64,000 nt of DNA from Lachnospiraceae bacterium (GTDB lineage: Bacteria > Bacillota > Clostridia > Lachnospirales > Lachnospiraceae), in NCBI GenBank assembly GCA_017465845.1, contig JAFTVH010000058.1, forward strand, positions 1 to 64,000, read 5' to 3'. The notes beneath the pieces are model-generated. The model saw only the letters and a list, made by a program, of their open reading frames with translations, was not told where the DNA came from and searched no databases. A program made the position numbers and the translations under genes. Positions within the stretch are counted from its first letter, which is position 1. Each line of letters opens with the position of its first letter. Of this stretch, positions 15,920 through 25,508 are shown in pieces.

Positions 15920-17869
15920 GAATACAAACACAGCTGCACCATAAGGCGGCAGATCAAAAGATACGGAACACCTTTCGCCGTTATCAGGATCCTGAACTGC
16001 ATCCAATTCTGCAGGTATCTGTCCACCCCTGCCGCCGAACCTTTCTTCATCACTGTTCAGAACCAGCTTGTACTTTTTCTTTTTAGGTACGTTTACTTTA
16101 TAGTTTTCCCATGTCATAGGTGTCATATTGATGACAAATAGCAGGCTGTTGCGGCCCGTAGAAGACTTTCTTACAAAGGAGTAAGTGCTGTGGTCACCAT
16201 CATCTGCGTTCATCCACTCAAAGCCGTCCCATGTATTGTCCAGTTGATACATGCTGGGGTATTTACGGTACAACTTCAGCAGTTCTTTTACATACTCATG
16301 GAGTCCCTGGTTGTTCTTCTCACTCAGCAGGTACCAGTCAAGCTCTCTCTCCTCGCTCCACTCTCTCTCCTGGCCGTAATCCTGACCCATGAACAAAAGC
16401 TTCTTACCGCTGTGACCGAACATATAGGTATAGCCTGCTTTCAGATTAGCGTACTTATCCCAAGGATATCCGGGCATCTTATTTACCATGGAACATTTCA
16501 GATGAACCACTTCATCATGAGATAACGGCAAAATATAATTCTCGCTGCTGTTGTAGCTCATAGCAAAAGTCAGTGAGTTATGGTTCCATTTACGGTAAAC
16601 GGGATCCAGCTTCATATATTCACAGAAATCGTGCATCCAACCCATATTCCATTTAAAGGTAAAGCCCAGATTCTCTCCGCCAAGCCTGTCTCCTTCGACG
16701 TCACCGGTCACACCGGGCCATGATGTAGATTCTTCCGCAACGGTAATACAACCGGGGAACGCACCATGAATCACCGTATTCAAATGACGGAAGAATTCAA
16801 TTGCTTCCAGGTTCTTATTTCCGCCATATATGTTAGGACACCACTGTCCATCCTTTCTGCCGTAATCCAGATAAAGCATGGAAGCCACCGCATCCACACG
16901 GATACCATCTATATGGAATTCTTTCATCCAGAAAAGAGCATTGGAAATCAGGAAATTCTTTACTTCGTTCTTTCCATAGTTGAATATCTTGGTTCCCCAT
17001 TCAGGATGCTCACCAAGACGGGAATCAGCATGCTCATAGATACAGGTGCCATCGAACTCAGCCAGACCATGGGCATCTTTTGTAAAATGAGCCGGTACCC
17101 AGTCAAGAATGACTCCGACTCCTGCTTTATGCAGTTCATTTACCAGATACATGAAATCCTTTGGTGTTCCATATCTGGAAGTCGGTGCATAATAGTTGGC
17201 TACCTGATATCCCCAGGAACCGTCGAAAGGATGCTCTGCGATACCCATAAGCTCCACATGGGTATACTTCATTTCCTTCATGTACTCCACAATTTTCTCT
17301 GCAAATTCTTTATAGTTATAAAATCCTGCGGTAGTACCGTCCGGATGTTTCATGTAAGAACCAATGTGACACTCATAAATTGCCAGAGGTTCTTTGTTCA
17401 TATCTTTTTCTGCACGCGCTGCCATCCACTTGGAATCTTTCCACTCAAATCCGCTCAAATCAGTAACAATAGAAGCTGTTCCCGGGCGATATTCCGCCTG
17501 ATTGGCATAAGGATCTGACTTGTACAACTTGCGTCCGTCCCATGCAGTAATGAGGAATTTATATTGCTCTCCCACACCGATTTGCGGTACAAATAATTCC
17601 CAAATGCCACCAGGTCCGATCTTCTTCATGGGATGTGACTTCTCATTCCAGTCATTAAAAGAACCTACCACATAGACTTCCTGCGCGTTAGGTGCCCAAA
17701 CTGCAAAATACACACCTTCCTGTCCATCCTCTTTAGACAGATGAGCTCCCAATTTCTTGTAAATCTCATAGTGTGTGCCCTGACCGAACAGATACTGGTC
17801 GGTCTCAGAAACAAATACCCTTTCCCTTTCCTGCACTTTCTTGGTCGCCTTTGTTTTTACTGCTCCCAT
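15917..17869 (-). CDS. glgB: 1,4-alpha-glucan branching enzyme
   Basis: Makes alpha-1,6 branches in glycogen, cytoplasmic, GH13; 650 residues, near the family norm. The N-terminal CBM48 domain (about 50-140) contains VYFAVWAPNAQEVYVVG. The catalytic barrel holds the nucleophile Asp in GIRVDAVASMLYLD, the acid/base Glu in VAEESTSWPGV, and the transition-state His-Asp in LPLSHDEVVH. The C-terminal beta domain ends LPPYGAAVFVF. It is 18 bases downstream of the TPR/acidic gene, so the two form one transcript. No glgA, glgC or glgP is present nearby, so glycogen synthesis genes must be elsewhere. Confidence 0.95.
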   Translation of the reverse strand: MGAVKTKATKKVQERERVFVSETDQYLFGQGTHYEIYKKLGAHLSKEDGQEGVYFAVWAPNAQEVYVVGSFNDWNEKSHPMKKIGPGGIWELFVPQIGVGEQYKFLITAWDGRKLYKSDPYANQAEYRPGTASIVTDLSGFEWKDSKWMAARAEKDMNKEPLAIYECHIGSYMKHPDGTTAGFYNYKEFAEKIVEYMKEMKYTHVELMGIAEHPFDGSWGYQVANYYAPTSRYGTPKDFMYLVNELHKAGVGVILDWVPAHFTKDAHGLAEFDGTCIYEHADSRLGEHPEWGTKIFNYGKNEVKNFLISNALFWMKEFHIDGIRVDAVASMLYLDYGRKDGQWCPNIYGGNKNLEAIEFFRHLNTVIHGAFPGCITVAEESTSWPGVTGDVEGDRLGGENLGFTFKWNMGWMHDFCEYMKLDPVYRKWNHNSLTFAMSYNSSENYILPLSHDEVVHLKCSMVNKMPGYPWDKYANLKAGYTYMFGHSGKKLLFMGQDYGQEREWSEERELDWYLLSEKNNQGLHEYVKELLKLYRKYPSMYQLDNTWDGFEWMNADDGDHSTYSFVRKSSTGRNSLLFVINMTPMTWENYKVNVPKKKKYKLVLNSDEERFGGRGGQIPAELDAVQDPDNGERCSVSFDLPPYGAAVFVF

Positions 17870-17887
17870 ACCCTATAACCTCCTATT

Positions 17888-20170
17888 TTATATAAAATCT
17901 TTCTCTCTTAAAATAATCATGTCCTCTTCGTCATATCGCTTTGCCAGCAATACGTCCAGGAAATGATTCACCGTTTTTCTGTTGGCATGGTCAATTGCCT
18001 CGTCCACGATATCCCTTACTTCCATCACTGTTACCGCATGGTCCAGTGTCTGCATTTCTTCGATTCTGGTATGCAAGGCAAGTACCCCCAGGTCATCAAT
18101 GGTATATTCCATTTCCCGGGCATATTTCTTACCGAATGCCACCAGTTCTTCATTGCTCATAGCTTCCATATCTACCCTGGCATTAAAACACTCCTCCAAC
18201 TTCTTATGTTTTGCCAGGAATTTGTTCATATTTCTCTTAGTATCCTCGATGACAAGGATGATTCCAAATGATTCCTGCTGCAGCTTTCTATAGAGAGCCT
18301 CCACAGTCTTTTCACTAATATCTGAAATCTTCTGGATAATCAATGCACCATTCTTTAATTGTTCCAGAATCTCAGACACATCCTTTTGATTCAAGGCAAT
18401 ACCTGAAATCTTGGCTGTCTTTCCGGAAAAATTGCTGTCATTCATCTGAACATCTCTAATGATGTTTTTAGCCATTTCCAAGGTGTCCATACCTTCATCA
18501 CCGGTCACAATTACATTACCTGTATAAGAAGCAAGGCTGATCTTATCCAGCGCACCAAGCAGCTTCTGTCTGGCAGAACGACTATGGATGTAACTGCCGA
18601 ATAATTCTCGTTCTTCCCTGGTCAGATTTCGGACACGGGCTTTTCCTGTTCCGCCGGGAGCAGTATTCTGTTCAGACGACTTTTGCTTAGAAGATATCTG
18701 TTCTTCTTCTTGAATCTCCTCTTCCCGAGCGGCTTCCTCGGTTTCATCCTCAATTACTGCTTCGTCATCCGTTTCTTCAATTTCTTCAATTTCTTCGACT
18801 TCTTCAATTTCTTCGATTTCTTCAATCTCTTCAAGTTCTTCTATGCCTTGAACCTCCTCGGCATCTTCAAGCTCTTTTATGCCTTGAACCTCCTCGGCAT
18901 CTTCAAGCTCTTTTATGTTTTGAACCTCCTCGACATCTTCAAGTTCTTCGATGTTTTGAACCTCCTCGACTTCAAGCAGGTCTTCTATCTCATCTTCTGC
19001 CTCAGTCAGTTGTTCTACTTCATTTACTGCCTCAGTCAGTTCTTCTACTTCATTTACTTCCTCAGACAGTTCTTCCACTTCGTCTGCTCCGTCAGCCACT
19101 TCCTCTAGTTCGTCCGCTTCAGCCCGGGGCAGCTCTTCCTCAGGTTCACATACCTCATCCTCCCCCATGGCAGCCTCTCTCTTCAATCGGTTCCACTCTT
19201 CAACAATATCCTCAAGGCTCAACTGACCTTCAATCTGGTCATCTACCGGCTCATCAGACAACTCTTCGGGCGATGCTTCCGGTTCTCCAAGCACTTCCTT
19301 CAGGCCTTCTGCAAGCTCCTTCTGAAGGTTAATGGTATTAAACTGACTCACATCCATAGTCTTTACATGAATGTCAAATTCTTCCTCCGAAGCAGGCACC
19401 TCTTCTGCCACCGGCTGTGTTACTTCAGCAGTCTGGGTATATTCCGCCTGTTGATCATATCCTGCATCCTGACCGCATTCCTCCGGCTGCGCGTATTCTG
19501 AGTCGCTATATTCCGTTTCCTGGATGGGCTCCTCATACTGGGGGGCGAGCCTGCTTTCATACTTCTGTTGCTGCTGAAGTGTCAATGGCTGGTGGAGCAT
19601 CTTCAGTTCCAAGGCTTTCAACACATATTTTCCATCTCCAAACCACAGTATCAGCTCATCACATTCCTCTACGCAACGTGTTGCAAGGCCTACCCGATGG
19701 TACAGATACGCCAGTTCATATGCCCACTTTTCCCGATAATCACGTTGTTTCAATTCTTCCAGTACAGCAATCCGTTCCTCCAGGCTCACGTCCTGTGCTT
19801 CATACAGCTTATATTGTAATATGTACCTGCCGGTATCTCTGGGAGCTATCTGTATAAATTCCTTATAATACTCCACAGCTTCTACGATTTCTTCCGTTTT
19901 GATACACAGTTCGCACAGAGAATATACTATCGTCCTTCCACCCGGATGACGATCATATGCCAAAAGCAGCATGTCTCTGGCATCCTCATATCTTCTGTTA
20001 ATTTTATACAAGTCACTGACGGTGCACAGCATCATAACACTCTTCACACGTCGCCAGTCGATCATGTCTGCAATTTCAGCTGCCTGCACATATTCTTTAC
20101 TCGCAATCAACGACTTAATTTCTTCTGCTCTGACTTTATACTCAAACTTATCCAAAGTATCTCTCTCCAA
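17888..20170 (-). CDS. TPR / acidic-repeat / degenerate AAA-like protein of unknown function
   Basis: A 760-residue protein with three parts. Residues 1-220 form helical TPR-like repeats. Residues about 220-500 are a highly acidic, Glu-rich low-complexity region, including a 12-residue repeat (ELEDAEEVQGIK) and EEI/EEV runs. Residues about 525-760 resemble an AAA+ fold with lid helices, but the P-loop position reads VTGDEGMDTLEMAK and lacks GK(S/T), so ATP hydrolysis is unlikely. Similar large proteins occur in Lachnospiraceae without known function. It has its own promoter (20232-20261) and precedes glgB. Confidence 0.7.
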   Translation of the reverse strand: MERDTLDKFEYKVRAEEIKSLIASKEYVQAAEIADMIDWRRVKSVMMLCTVSDLYKINRRYEDARDMLLLAYDRHPGGRTIVYSLCELCIKTEEIVEAVEYYKEFIQIAPRDTGRYILQYKLYEAQDVSLEERIAVLEELKQRDYREKWAYELAYLYHRVGLATRCVEECDELILWFGDGKYVLKALELKMLHQPLTLQQQQKYESRLAPQYEEPIQETEYSDSEYAQPEECGQDAGYDQQAEYTQTAEVTQPVAEEVPASEEEFDIHVKTMDVSQFNTINLQKELAEGLKEVLGEPEASPEELSDEPVDDQIEGQLSLEDIVEEWNRLKREAAMGEDEVCEPEEELPRAEADELEEVADGADEVEELSEEVNEVEELTEAVNEVEQLTEAEDEIEDLLEVEEVQNIEELEDVEEVQNIKELEDAEEVQGIKELEDAEEVQGIEELEEIEEIEEIEEVEEIEEIEETDDEAVIEDETEEAAREEEIQEEEQISSKQKSSEQNTAPGGTGKARVRNLTREERELFGSYIHSRSARQKLLGALDKISLASYTGNVIVTGDEGMDTLEMAKNIIRDVQMNDSNFSGKTAKISGIALNQKDVSEILEQLKNGALIIQKISDISEKTVEALYRKLQQESFGIILVIEDTKRNMNKFLAKHKKLEECFNARVDMEAMSNEELVAFGKKYAREMEYTIDDLGVLALHTRIEEMQTLDHAVTVMEVRDIVDEAIDHANRKTVNHFLDVLLAKRYDEEDMIILREKDFI
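18843..18970. repeat. 36-bp in-frame tandem repeat
   Basis: About 3.5 copies of a 36-bp unit (first unit begins ATGCCTTGAACCTCCTCGGC on the plus strand) inside the acidic region of the 17888-20170 gene, encoding ELEDAEEVQGIK-type 12-mers. A 9-bp array of Glu-Glu-Ile/Val codons lies just to its left (about 18770-18842). The unit length is a multiple of three, so copy-number change keeps the frame. Confidence 0.85.
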
Positions 20171-20231
20171 TTCTAACCAAATTCATCCATTTCCATATTA
20201 AAAGCGCAGAGTAACCCACTTTTACTTATTC

Positions 20232-20261
20232 AGTGTATCATAGTACATACAGCTATGTCAA
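20232..20261 (-). promoter_or_regulatory. Promoter of TPR-acidic gene and glgB
   Basis: Minus-strand TTGACA (20256-20261), an 18-base spacer and TACACT (20232-20237), about 65 bases before the ATG at 20170. Confidence 0.6.
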
Positions 20262-20301
20262 AGCAAAACCATAAAAAATCAAAACTTCTTTCATTCACTG
20301 T

Positions 20302-21168
20302 TCACAACCGTTGTAACAGGAGATTACTTAACCTTGCAAACTGTTCCAGAGTCAGAGCTTCTCCGCGTATGGTAGCAGACAACCCCATCTCCTCCAGCAC
20401 ACTCACAACCTGCTCTCTGTTGACGCCCAGACCCGGTGCATTACTAAGTCCGTTGGCCAGCGTCTTGCGTCTCTGATTGAAAGAAGCCCTGATTACGGCA
20501 AAGAGAAATGCCTCATCATCTGCCTTCACCGGCGGTTCCTCATATCTTGTCAATCTGATAACGGCACTTCCCACATTTGGTCTCGGAATAAAGCAATTAG
20601 GCGGAACATTGGCAACGATTTCCGGCTTGGCGTAATACTGGACAGCCAGGGACAGCGCACCGTAATCCTTGGTTCCCGGGCCTACCTGCATCCGATCAGC
20701 CACTTCCTTCTGCACCATAATCGTAATACTTTTTAACGGTACATGATTTTCAAATAATCCCATAATAATAGGCGTGGTTATATAATAAGGCAGATTCGCC
20801 ACAACTTTAATGGGCTTACCCCCGTTTCTTTCTTCCACGATGCTGTTGATATCCACTTTCAGGATATCGTCATTGATCACTGTTACATTGTCATAATCTG
20901 CCAATGTCTCTTTCAAAATAGGAATCAGCGCCTTATCGATTTCTACAGCAATCACTTCTCCTGCACGTTCTGCAAGATACTGAGTCATGGTACCAATACC
21001 AGGCCCGATTTCCAGGACGCAGTCCTCTTTCGTAATCCCGGAAGCATCTATGATACGATCTAATACGCTGGTATCAATTAAGAAGTTTTGCCCAAATTTT
21101 TTCTGAAAATTAAAATTATATTTTTGCAGAACCGCAATAGTGTTCTGCGGAATTCCTAATGTAGCCAT
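20302..21168 (-). CDS. rsmA: 16S rRNA (adenine-1518/1519-N6) dimethyltransferase
   Basis: Dimethylates two adenines in the 3' hairpin of 16S rRNA during small-subunit assembly (KsgA); 288 residues. The N-terminus has KKFGQNFLID. The SAM site is LEIGPGIGTMTQYLAE with VIAVEID. The catalytic NLPYYITTPI motif (NxPY) is intact, followed by MVQKEVADRM. The last of four closely spaced genes (MBOAT, DHHW, HAD, rsmA), with a 17-base gap to the HAD gene. The function is universal and confident. Confidence 0.95.
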   Translation of the reverse strand: MATLGIPQNTIAVLQKYNFNFQKKFGQNFLIDTSVLDRIIDASGITKEDCVLEIGPGIGTMTQYLAERAGEVIAVEIDKALIPILKETLADYDNVTVINDDILKVDINSIVEERNGGKPIKVVANLPYYITTPIIMGLFENHVPLKSITIMVQKEVADRMQVGPGTKDYGALSLAVQYYAKPEIVANVPPNCFIPRPNVGSAVIRLTRYEEPPVKADDEAFLFAVIRASFNQRRKTLANGLSNAPGLGVNREQVVSVLEEMGLSATIRGEALTLEQFARLSNLLLQRL

Positions 21169-21185
21169 AGTTCCTCCTCATAAAT

Positions 21186-21842
21186 TTAATTGTACTGTTC
21201 CAGGAAACGCACTACATCTCCCAAATCGGAACATATCCCAAAAGTCATCTTGCGCAGTTCCTCGTCCGGTGTGATCAGATCGGGTACCATAATTACTTTC
21301 GCACCGGCATCGTGAGCAGACTTAATACCGTTAGGCGAATCCTCAATTGCAATGACATTTGCCGGATCCACTCCCATCTTGCGGCAAGTCAAAAAGTAAA
21401 TATCAGGTTGAGGCTTAGCATGTTCTATCATATCTCCAGCCACAATAACCTTAAAATAATCCACAATTCCCGCCACTTTGAGGTGGTCCAATACAGAATG
21501 ATAGCTCGTGGACGAAGCCAGTCCCATTGGAATTTCTTTCTGCTGCAGATAAGTCAATATTTTATGCACTCCAGGCTTGATCGGAAGACCATAAATCTTA
21601 ATTCTGGTCTTCAACCAGGCAGATACTGCATTCCGAAATTCAACATAAGCAAAATCCTGCCCAAACCGTTCCAGCACCAACTGTCTGGTATCATGGGAAT
21701 TTAAACCGATACACTCTACAGCAACTTCCTCCATTCCCCTGATTCCGCGCTTTTTGGCCACCTGGCACCAGCCATCCATATAGAGTCGTTCTGTGTCGAA
21801 CAGCACACCATCCATATCAAAAACTACGGCCTCAATTTTCAA
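21186..21842 (-). CDS. HAD-superfamily phosphatase (beta-phosphoglucomutase-like)
   Basis: A 218-residue HAD hydrolase with a helical cap between motifs 1 and 2, as in phosphoglucomutase- and phosphatase-type members. Motif 1 is VVFDMDGVLFDTE (nucleophile Asp and acid Asp), motif 2 includes LASSTSYHSV, motif 3 is the Lys in HAKPQPDIY, and motif 4 is IEDSPNGIKSA. Soluble. The substrate is not readable; a sugar phosphate is likely. It lies 17 bases before rsmA and 21 after the DHHW gene. Confidence 0.88.
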   Translation of the reverse strand: MKIEAVVFDMDGVLFDTERLYMDGWCQVAKKRGIRGMEEVAVECIGLNSHDTRQLVLERFGQDFAYVEFRNAVSAWLKTRIKIYGLPIKPGVHKILTYLQQKEIPMGLASSTSYHSVLDHLKVAGIVDYFKVIVAGDMIEHAKPQPDIYFLTCRKMGVDPANVIAIEDSPNGIKSAHDAGAKVIMVPDLITPDEELRKMTFGICSDLGDVVRFLEQYN

Positions 21843-21863
21843 CTTTTCACCTCATAATTGTTC

Positions 21864-22982
21864 TTAATAATACTGGAAATCTTCAATAAAATGGATACAG
21901 TCATACAGTACAAGTACATCCGTCTGCGGTGTGAAATAACCATCTATCAACCCCGCCAAAGTACCGTTGTAATAGCGCAGATCAACCACATATATTTTAT
22001 CATAATGATTAGCCAGCAGAGGTACCAGACAATTGGCGTAGGAGTCCTTAATCAGTACCAGTTCCCGCCCTCTGCGATATCCTGTTTCAATCTCTATAAA
22101 AGCATGATTATCATCCAGAAAATAGCCATATTTATTCTTGGTATCCAAATATTTTTTTTCATAATAAGAATGCGTCCGGGTTCCAAAATCATACGTTATG
22201 GTAGGATAGTGATGCAGCGTCTCCGGAAAAATCTGTATGCTGTCCGCTTCGTGGGGCAGATTAATTTTAGAATGCAGTGTCCCCAGAAATTCTTCTGTAA
22301 CAGCCATCATTCCGCTGATATTAAAAGTTTCAATTGCCGTTCCACCCATGTATTTATTCCATTCCAGATATCCATAATAAGCCCCAAGCGACGTCCAATG
22401 ATGATCGGTCCGATAATAAATTGCTTCGTCGGAATGCTCTTTTAAAGTATGATATACATCAATCAGATTCTCCTCACCAATAGCGTCCGCAACCTGATTC
22501 AAAAATGCTCTCTGATCATAGTACACGGCCTGAAAAGGCAGTTTATCCGTCAAAATATTGTCAGCTGTGGGAACCAACATGACTTTGGCTCCATATTTAT
22601 CCACCAGTTTCTCGAGAAGGGCAACTTTTTTATCCACCTGTTCCTGAGAGATATTCCCGGGCTTATGCTGCTCTATCAGATAATCATCTTTGGCAAGATA
22701 GACACCATTAATTTCCTTTTTTTGCATAAGAATATCTCCCCGGGTCTTCAGCTCCACCCAGGTATCCCTTGCCACAAACTGGTCTGTTACATAAGCTTCG
22801 TAATCTTCCATATAAGACCCGTCCCATACAGCCTCCCAGCTAAAAGCAGGTTTTGTGGCCAGCATCCGGTTCTCTGTTTCTGAATACAGCCTGTCACTAT
22901 CCAACAAATCGGTTATGGTAAAAAACAGCAGAATCAATGCCAGAAAACTGACCGTTACCGCTGCATTTGACTTCTCATCCAT
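21864..22982 (-). CDS. DHHW family protein (AlgX/AlgJ-like acylation partner)
   Basis: A 372-residue protein with one N-terminal membrane helix (about 8-26) and an extracytoplasmic SGNH-hydrolase-like domain. The family signature is in YYRTDHHWTSLGAYYGY (Asp-His-His-Trp), and LIKDSYANCLVPLL carries the late catalytic Ser block. Such proteins work with MBOAT acyltransferases to O-acetylate cell-surface glycans. The MBOAT gene is immediately upstream (23 bases), so a two-protein surface O-acetylation system is inferred. The glycan target is unknown. Confidence 0.85.
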   Translation of the reverse strand: MDEKSNAAVTVSFLALILLFFTITDLLDSDRLYSETENRMLATKPAFSWEAVWDGSYMEDYEAYVTDQFVARDTWVELKTRGDILMQKKEINGVYLAKDDYLIEQHKPGNISQEQVDKKVALLEKLVDKYGAKVMLVPTADNILTDKLPFQAVYYDQRAFLNQVADAIGEENLIDVYHTLKEHSDEAIYYRTDHHWTSLGAYYGYLEWNKYMGGTAIETFNISGMMAVTEEFLGTLHSKINLPHEADSIQIFPETLHHYPTITYDFGTRTHSYYEKKYLDTKNKYGYFLDDNHAFIEIETGYRRGRELVLIKDSYANCLVPLLANHYDKIYVVDLRYYNGTLAGLIDGYFTPQTDVLVLYDCIHFIEDFQYY

Positions 22983-23005
22983 ATTCTGCGGCCTCCTCTC
23001 ACATT

Positions 23006-24436
23006 CTAAAACCGGAAATACAAAAACGGGTTATAAGAAGCATCCACAATATAAGCAATTGACGCCAGCAAAAGAAGGGCCGGAATGATCTTTTCAAGCA
23101 GCCTTCTGGCAGCAATCGCGCCGCTTTTCCCACTTCTTTCCAGCTTACTTGTTATAAGCTTTCCTAATGGTGCGGATGCAACTGCCGCAACCAGTAACAG
23201 AATACCATACTCTTTTACAAGATACAATGCCTGGCCATCATATATGCCCATACTTCCCATACCTAACATAGCCCTGAGATATCCAAAGATACTGCCCACA
23301 TCTTCAATGGCGAAAATCACCCATCCTGACAACACAACCAGTACCGTATAGCAAAAACCGAATATTTTCGGAAAATAACTCAGAAGTTCACCCAGAAGGA
23401 TCTTCTCTAAAATGAGGAAAAAGGCAAACCACAGCCCCCAGAGCAGGAAATTCCACCCGGCACCATGCCAGATTCCCGTCAACATCCACACAAGCAGAAT
23501 ATTGAGCATCTGTCTGCCTGCACCTTTCCGATTACCTCCCAGTGGAATATACACGTAATCTCTGAACCATTGCCCCAGAGACATATGCCATCTTCTCCAG
23601 AACTCCGTAATGGAGGTGGAAATATAGGGATAGTTGAAATTCTCCGGAAACCTGAATCCCATTATGGCCCCAAGTCCGATTGCCATATCAGAATATCCCG
23701 AGAAGTCAAAATAAATCTGAAAAGCATAGGCCAGAATCCCAACCCATGCCATCAGCATACTTAGATTCCCCGGCTCCAGTGCCACAGTTTCCTCCCACAG
23801 AAGTCCCAGATTATTGGCAAGGAGTACTTTCTTAGCCAGCCCCACGCAGAACCGCCTGCATCCATAGCTCACATCCTCGATACTTTCATGCCTGTCTCTC
23901 AAATCTTCCTGAACATCTGTATACCTGACAATGGGCCCGGCAATCAGCTGAGGGAACATAGTCACAAACACTCCAAAATCCAACAGATTCTTCTGGACCT
24001 TCGCTTTTCCCCGATATACATCAATGGTATATGACATGGTCTGAAATGTATAAAAAGATATCCCGATAGGAAGCGGCAATTCTAACAACGGAATCTGCAC
24101 TCCTGCAACTTGATTCACAATACCAATCACAAAATCCGCGTACTTGAAAAATCCTAACACACCCAGATTAATAATGATCGAAGAAATCAGAAGCACCTTT
24201 GCAATCTTCCGGTTCCTAACCCTATCAATCACTCTGCCATGCGCATAATCGGAAAACGTTGAAAACAACAGCAAAACCACGTATACCGGTTCTCCCCAGG
24301 CATAGAAAAAAAGACTGCCCAAAAAGAGGATGATATTACGCATCCTCCGGGCAGCCGGACATAAAAATGTCGCAAAATACAATATCATAAATATCGGTAA
24401 AAACCGAAACAAAAAAAGGACACTGCTGAATACCAT
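23006..24436 (-). CDS. MBOAT family O-acyltransferase
   Basis: Polytopic membrane acyltransferase, 476 residues with about ten helices, in the AlgI/DltB branch. It moves an acyl, usually acetyl, group across the membrane for attachment to a cell-wall or exopolysaccharide. The conserved catalytic His is in WMLTGIWHGAGWNFLLWG, and the upstream block ITEFWRRWHMSLGQWFRDYVY matches AlgI. With the DHHW protein downstream it forms a pair. A promoter candidate lies at 24455-24482, inside or beside a short inverted-repeat element. Confidence 0.92.
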   Translation of the reverse strand: MVFSSVLFLFRFLPIFMILYFATFLCPAARRMRNIILFLGSLFFYAWGEPVYVVLLLFSTFSDYAHGRVIDRVRNRKIAKVLLISSIIINLGVLGFFKYADFVIGIVNQVAGVQIPLLELPLPIGISFYTFQTMSYTIDVYRGKAKVQKNLLDFGVFVTMFPQLIAGPIVRYTDVQEDLRDRHESIEDVSYGCRRFCVGLAKKVLLANNLGLLWEETVALEPGNLSMLMAWVGILAYAFQIYFDFSGYSDMAIGLGAIMGFRFPENFNYPYISTSITEFWRRWHMSLGQWFRDYVYIPLGGNRKGAGRQMLNILLVWMLTGIWHGAGWNFLLWGLWFAFFLILEKILLGELLSYFPKIFGFCYTVLVVLSGWVIFAIEDVGSIFGYLRAMLGMGSMGIYDGQALYLVKEYGILLLVAAVASAPLGKLITSKLERSGKSGAIAARRLLEKIIPALLLLASIAYIVDASYNPFLYFRF

Positions 24437-24454
24437 ACTCTCACTCCCAGGTAA

Positions 24455-24482
24455 ATAATAATTACCCAGTTACTTTTTGCAA
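24455..24482 (-). promoter_or_regulatory. Possible promoter of the MBOAT-rsmA operon
   Basis: Minus-strand TTGCAA (24477-24482), a 16-base spacer and TATTAT (24455-24460), ending about 20 bases before the MBOAT ATG. The short distance leaves almost no room for the ribosome binding site, which lowers confidence. Confidence 0.35.
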
Positions 24483-24547
24483 CTTGCAGCCGGTCCAATT
24501 CCCTGTCACCGGGGAGCGCACCAACTGCTAAGTCTCAAACAGTAACT
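24468..24547. repeat. Possible short derivative of the structured inverted-repeat family
   Basis: AGTTACTTTTTG at the left and CAAACAGTAACT at the right are inverted repeats matching at 10 of 12 bases, 80 bp apart end to end. The end sequence GTTACTGTT resembles the ends of the 54770-54934 element. The interior has a CCGGT/ACCGG pair but none of the TGCTYGCA hairpin tips, so membership is tentative. Confidence 0.35.
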
Positions 24548-24552
24548 ACTTC

Positions 24553-25224
24553 TTACTTTACCACAGCGGAGTGCATAACTTCAATAGCAAGTTCATTTTG
24601 TTCCAAACAATGTTTGATAACAGCCTCATCTCCCTGCTCTAACACATCCATAACGTCGGCACCAAGCTGTACGAGGCACACATAGTCACCAATGCGCTCA
24701 ATCCTGGAAGCCTGAATCTTACCCACATTCATTGGATACTGCATAGTATCTTCCACCATCATATCTCTGTAGGCATTTAATGCATCCTCAACTGCCTGAA
24801 TCTGCCCTTCCTTGGGCTTGATAACGATCAGCATATCAACATTAGTGCTGATCATAGGCATCTCTGCCATATAATCATCATACATATCAGCAGTAATACC
24901 AAAAGTACCCTCCAACATTTCAGCCGGAATTGCTGTGTTAGGCCAGTAGTTCTCACCAAGCGCATCTGTTACTGCTTTCTTGAGAACCTCCATCTCCTCA
25001 CTCCAACCGCTCAACGTTTCTTCCGGTACAGTTTCATCTACAGCAGCTTCGTCAGAAGTTGTACCCGCCTCGTCAGAAGTCTGGACGCTCTCCACCACCT
25101 GGCTTTCCGTGCTTTCCTGTGACTGTACCTGTGTATTATTTTCAGTTGCCTTGTTGTCCTTGCCACATGCGGTCATAGCTGCACACAGCGCCATCATGCA
25201 GACAAAAGTCGTTGCTTTTTTCAT
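24553..25224 (-). CDS. DUF4358 domain lipoprotein
   Basis: A 223-residue secreted lipoprotein. The signal peptide (about 1-18) ends in the lipobox MTACG, so Cys20 would carry the lipid. A Ser/Thr/Glu-rich linker (about 22-75) leads to the DUF4358 domain (about 85-220), with YDDYMAEMPMISTNVDMLIV and the NAYRDMMVEDTMQYP helix. Function is unknown; the family is common on Lachnospiraceae surfaces. GAGGAGGAAATTT precedes the ATG. It is divergent from the ABC-F gene across a 284-base gap. Confidence 0.85.
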   Translation of the reverse strand: MKKATTFVCMMALCAAMTACGKDNKATENNTQVQSQESTESQVVESVQTSDEAGTTSDEAAVDETVPEETLSGWSEEMEVLKKAVTDALGENYWPNTAIPAEMLEGTFGITADMYDDYMAEMPMISTNVDMLIVIKPKEGQIQAVEDALNAYRDMMVEDTMQYPMNVGKIQASRIERIGDYVCLVQLGADVMDVLEQGDEAVIKHCLEQNELAIEVMHSAVVK

Positions 25225-25417
25225 AAATTTCCTCCTCGCATAAACAATACGTTACTTTAATGTTTCCCTTTTCCCCTTCGACTATACATGACTACTCAGC
25301 AGGGCATAGCGGCCGATACAGCAGCCAGTCGCCGTGTCCTATTACATCATAACATACCTTTATCAAAATTGCACGTAAACCTTTCTTAAAAAAGTATAAC
25401 CAAAAATTAAGGATTAT

Positions 25418-25446
25418 TTGATATTTCCCCAAAGTTATGCTATTCT
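25418..25446 (+). promoter_or_regulatory. Promoter of ABC-F gene
   Basis: TTGATA (25418-25423), a 17-base spacer and TATTCT (25441-25446). Predicted start near 25453 gives a short leader of about 56 bases, with AAGGAG just before the ATG at 25509. The remainder of 25225-25417 holds no gene. Confidence 0.65.
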
Positions 25447-25508
25447 AAGAAATACAGGCATTACCGCTGACTTTTGAACTGAAATCCCCAAAATAAGGAG
25501 ACGAACGA

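Noticed and set aside
18843..18970. Regular 36-bp repeats that could suggest a CRISPR array
   Set aside because: The units are contiguous with no spacers, are in frame, and encode an acidic 12-residue repeat.
18683..19108. A Phe/Leu-rich 141-codon plus-strand frame resembling a membrane protein
   Set aside because: It is the antisense of Glu-rich codons (GAA/GAG read as TTC/CTC) in the acidic region.
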